The notes under the pieces are model-generated. The model was not told the DNA's origin. It searched no databases and saw nothing but the letters and a program-made list of their open reading frames with translations. A stretch of 64,000 bases of DNA. It comes from NVTR01 sp036479015 (GTDB taxonomy: Bacteria; Pseudomonadota; Alphaproteobacteria; Rhodobacterales; Rhodobacteraceae). The stretch lies in NCBI GenBank assembly GCA_036479015.1, contig JAZGFB010000011.1, forward strand, positions 1-64,000, in the 5' to 3' direction. Positions 61,949 through 64,000 of this stretch are shown piece by piece. Positions within the stretch are counted from its first letter, which is position 1. The number at the start of each line of letters is the position of its first letter. A program made the position numbers and the translations under genes.

Positions 61949-63294
61949 CTGTTGGCCCTGGAAAACCTGCCGCCAAGCCCGGTCATCAGGTCTTCAAAGT
62001 CTGGGAAAGACGTTTCAATCGGCGCGGCGTCGTCAATGCTGACGGGTGTTTTAGCAGCCATTCCAAGGCACATAAAAGCCATCGCAATCCGGTGGTCCAG
62101 ATGGGTCTGGCAGCGCCCGCCACCGGGAACTTGGCCTGAACCACAGCCATGCACCACCAGCGTATCTTGGGTTTCCTCAACCGTGACGCCGCAGGCTTCT
62201 AGCCCACGGGCCATCGCGTCAATGCGATCACATTCTTTTACCCGCAGTTCCTTGACGCCCAACATGGTGGTCGTACCGGTGGCATTGGCGGCAACAACCG
62301 CAAGGATCGGGAATTCGTCAATCATCGAGGCCGCCCTATGGGGGGGAACCTCAACCCCCAACAGCTTGCTATAGCGCACCCGCAGGTCTGATACAGGTTC
62401 ACCGCCCTCTTGTCTTTCGTTTTCAAAGGTAATGTCGGCACCCATTTCCAGCAAGGTGGTATATAATCCGTTGCGGGTCAGGTTCTGGCTGACGCCGGGC
62501 ACCACAATATCAGAGCCCTGTACGATCAGCGCCGCACAGACCGGAAACGCACCCGATGACGGGTCCCGAGGCACCGCAATATTTTGCGGTATCAGTTCCG
62601 GCTGCCCGGTAAGGGTGATCACCCATCCCTCGGGGCCCTTTTCGGTTGTGATTTCTGCGCCAAACCCTGCCAGCATCCTTTCGGTGTGATCGCGGGTTCT
62701 TTCCTTTTCCACAACAACGGTTTGGCCCGGCGCATTCAGCCCCGCCAATAGCACCGCCGATTTAACCTGGGCAGATGGAACAGGTACAGTGTAACGCACC
62801 GGAACCGGCTCTGCGGCCCCCACAACTGTCATGGGCAGGCGGGCACCCGACCTACCGGTTGCGCGTGCGCCAAACAAAGCCAGCGGATCAGTGACCCGCG
62901 CCATGGGGCGGGAATTTAGCGAATGATCCCCAGTGAATGTCACCGAAATGTCAGAACTGGCCATTGCGCCCATGATCAACCTGACGCCAGTACCGGAATT
63001 TCCGCAGTCGATGACCGTGTCAGGTTCACAAAAACCACCGACACCCACACCTTTGACCGACCATTCCCCCGGCCCGGTTTGCAACACGTCGGCACCAAAT
63101 GACCGCATCGCGGTAGCGGTGTTCAAAACGTCTTGCCCTTCCAAAAGCCCGGTGATTTTGGTCTCTCCAATCGCCATTGCCCCCAAAATAAGGGCCCGGT
63201 GCGAAATGGATTTATCGCCAGGAACATTGGCAACACCCTTTAAGGGGGCAGCTAAGCTGGAGATCATTGGCTTTGGCGTTTGGCTACCGGACAT
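61945..63294 (-). CDS. aroA: 3-phosphoshikimate 1-carboxyvinyltransferase (EPSP synthase)
   Basis: A 449-residue enzyme of the shikimate pathway. It opens APLKGVANVPGDKSISHRALILGAMAIGET, with the phosphate-binding Lys-Ser, and has GNSGTGVRLIMGAMA near 97-111, GDHSLNSRPMARV and the C-terminal DHRIAMAFMCLG segment near 395. The sequence GNSGTGVR (with Gly-Thr-Gly rather than Gly-Thr-Ala) suggests class I or II differences, which I did not resolve. It is the first gene of the aroA-cmk run. Confidence 0.96.
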   Translation of the reverse strand: MSGSQTPKPMISSLAAPLKGVANVPGDKSISHRALILGAMAIGETKITGLLEGQDVLNTATAMRSFGADVLQTGPGEWSVKGVGVGGFCEPDTVIDCGNSGTGVRLIMGAMASSDISVTFTGDHSLNSRPMARVTDPLALFGARATGRSGARLPMTVVGAAEPVPVRYTVPVPSAQVKSAVLLAGLNAPGQTVVVEKERTRDHTERMLAGFGAEITTEKGPEGWVITLTGQPELIPQNIAVPRDPSSGAFPVCAALIVQGSDIVVPGVSQNLTRNGLYTTLLEMGADITFENERQEGGEPVSDLRVRYSKLLGVEVPPHRAASMIDEFPILAVVAANATGTTTMLGVKELRVKECDRIDAMARGLEACGVTVEETQDTLVVHGCGSGQVPGGGRCQTHLDHRIAMAFMCLGMAAKTPVSIDDAAPIETSFPDFEDLMTGLGGRFSRANR

Positions 63295-63386
63295 GGCTGG
63301 CTTTCATTTCCTTGGGACCATGCAGATACCGCAGCCCGCCGGTGGCGTCCACAGTCGCATGGCGATCTGGCCACAGCAATTTAATG

Positions 63387-64000
63387 CTACAGCCGACGAA
63401 ACGTCAGGTAGGCGGGTGTGCGCCCTTCGCGCAGTGCCTTTTGCTCATAGCGCGTTGTTGTCCAGTCAGCCCAAGGTTGGGGATCTTGGGACATCAGTTC
63501 AAACCCGAAATCCGGCACCACTGCGCTGGCGCGTTTGGCATAGTCGGAAATATCGGTTGCCACCCTGAAAATTGCGCCGGGCTTAAGAACATGGGCAAGT
63601 GGTTTCAGATATGTCGCGTTGATAAAGCGGCGCGAAACGTGCCTTTGCTTTGGCCACGGGTCTGGATAAAGTAAGAATGCCCGTGACACCGACGCCGCGG
63701 GCAAAACATCAAACAGATCACGCACATCCCCCGGGTAAACCGAAATATTTGTTGCGGCAGCGTCCCGAATTTTACCCAAAAGCATCGCCACACCGTTGAT
63801 AAACGGCTCGCACCCGATGATTGCCACATCAGGGTTCTGGACAGCCTGATGCACCAAATGTTCGCCGCCGCCAAAACCAACTTCGAGCCAGACCGGGCGC
63901 GTGCCAAACTGCTTTTTGACATCCAACGCACGCCTTTCGGGGTTGCTGGCCAGGCTGATGTTGCCCGGTGCCAGGCGCTGCAAGTCCTCGGCTAAGAAAA
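63387..64000 (-). CDS. trmB: tRNA (guanine46-N7)-methyltransferase, partial at the window edge
   Basis: The gene runs off the right edge; 204 codons are visible. The frame stays open to base 64000 and reads FLAEDLQRLAPGN upstream, so the TTG at 63983 is not the true start. Landmarks: PVWLEVGFGGGEHLVHQA (SAM site), IIGCEPFINGVA, FLLYPDPWPKQRHVSRRFI with the PDPWPKxRH motif, and TRYEQKALREGR near the C-terminus. It methylates G46 of tRNA. Its stop is 92 bases from the aroA start on the same strand. Confidence 0.93.
   Translation of the reverse strand, partial: FLAEDLQRLAPGNISLASNPERRALDVKKQFGTRPVWLEVGFGGGEHLVHQAVQNPDVAIIGCEPFINGVAMLLGKIRDAAATNISVYPGDVRDLFDVLPAASVSRAFLLYPDPWPKQRHVSRRFINATYLKPLAHVLKPGAIFRVATDISDYAKRASAVVPDFGFELMSQDPQPWADWTTTRYEQKALREGRTPAYLTFRRL

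Noticed and set aside
1..64000. CRISPR arrays, tRNA and rRNA genes, toxin-antitoxin or restriction systems, prophage genes
   Set aside because: No regularly spaced direct repeats, cloverleaf-like segments or marker proteins for these were seen while reading both strands.

Overview
The window reads as one chromosomal segment of an alphaproteobacterium, most likely a marine member of the Rhodobacterales. This rests on gene content and order: the trmB / aroA / small membrane gene / cmk / rpsA / ihfB / lapA / trpF / trpB run, the DmdC-like acyl-CoA dehydrogenase, DUF6173 and aa3-oxidase subunit IV genes, the PhbA/PhbB pair, and decaprenyl/ubiquinone and MEP-pathway genes. No rRNA, tRNA, CRISPR array or complete prophage was seen. 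Most genes are tightly packed, often with 4-bp start/stop overlaps.

Layout. 1-1.3 kb is an AT-rich accessory patch: the last codons of an IS1595-type transposase followed by a GT25-type glycosyltransferase. 1.3-13.5 kb holds DNA repair (tag), an EAL protein, PHB synthesis (phbA, phbB), isoprenoid genes (a polyprenyl diphosphate synthase and ispE), a TPR lipoprotein-like or periplasmic protein, ETF-ubiquinone oxidoreductase and greA. 13.5-18 kb has molybdenum cofactor and formate dehydrogenase accessory genes (a mobB-moeA fusion, mobA, fdhD) and an AzlCD exporter. 18-25 kb has a lipoprotein, a tiny oxidase subunit, an MBL-fold hydrolase, an acyl-CoA dehydrogenase, a Sua5/TsaC enzyme, yqgE and moaB. 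25-30 kb carries a family-4-like uracil-DNA glycosylase, pyrB, a degenerate dihydroorotase and plsY. 30-42.9 kb has gshA, rsmE, ubiA, an OmpA-like envelope protein, moaDE, pgsA, uvrC, an SDR enzyme, a Na/Ca exchanger and a SohB/SppA-type protease, with a 54-residue zinc-ribbon membrane protein between the last two.

43-51 kb is the envelope/accessory part: a secreted CAP-domain protein, an outer-membrane beta-barrel protein, a three-gene glycosyltransferase operon and a large single-pass protein with a short amino-acid repeat. 51-64 kb returns to housekeeping genes (trpB, trpF, lapA, ihfB, rpsA, cmk, aroA, trmB). The rpsA-cmk junction has been interrupted by an MFS gene broken at a G8 tract, a porin-like gene and an FMN-riboswitch-controlled lumazine synthase. 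That insertion zone contains a remnant of the 3' end of cmk and a remnant of the 3' end of the MFS gene, which I read as the scar of a tandem duplication.

I found no clearly new multi-gene defence or mobile system. The best leads are the duplication scar (58.5-61 kb), the metal-site-deficient dihydroorotase, the uracil-DNA glycosylase that lacks three of the four expected Fe-S cysteines, the small zinc-ribbon membrane protein, and the two-domain MurG-like glycosyltransferase operon. All functional calls are from reading the sequence; no database search was run.
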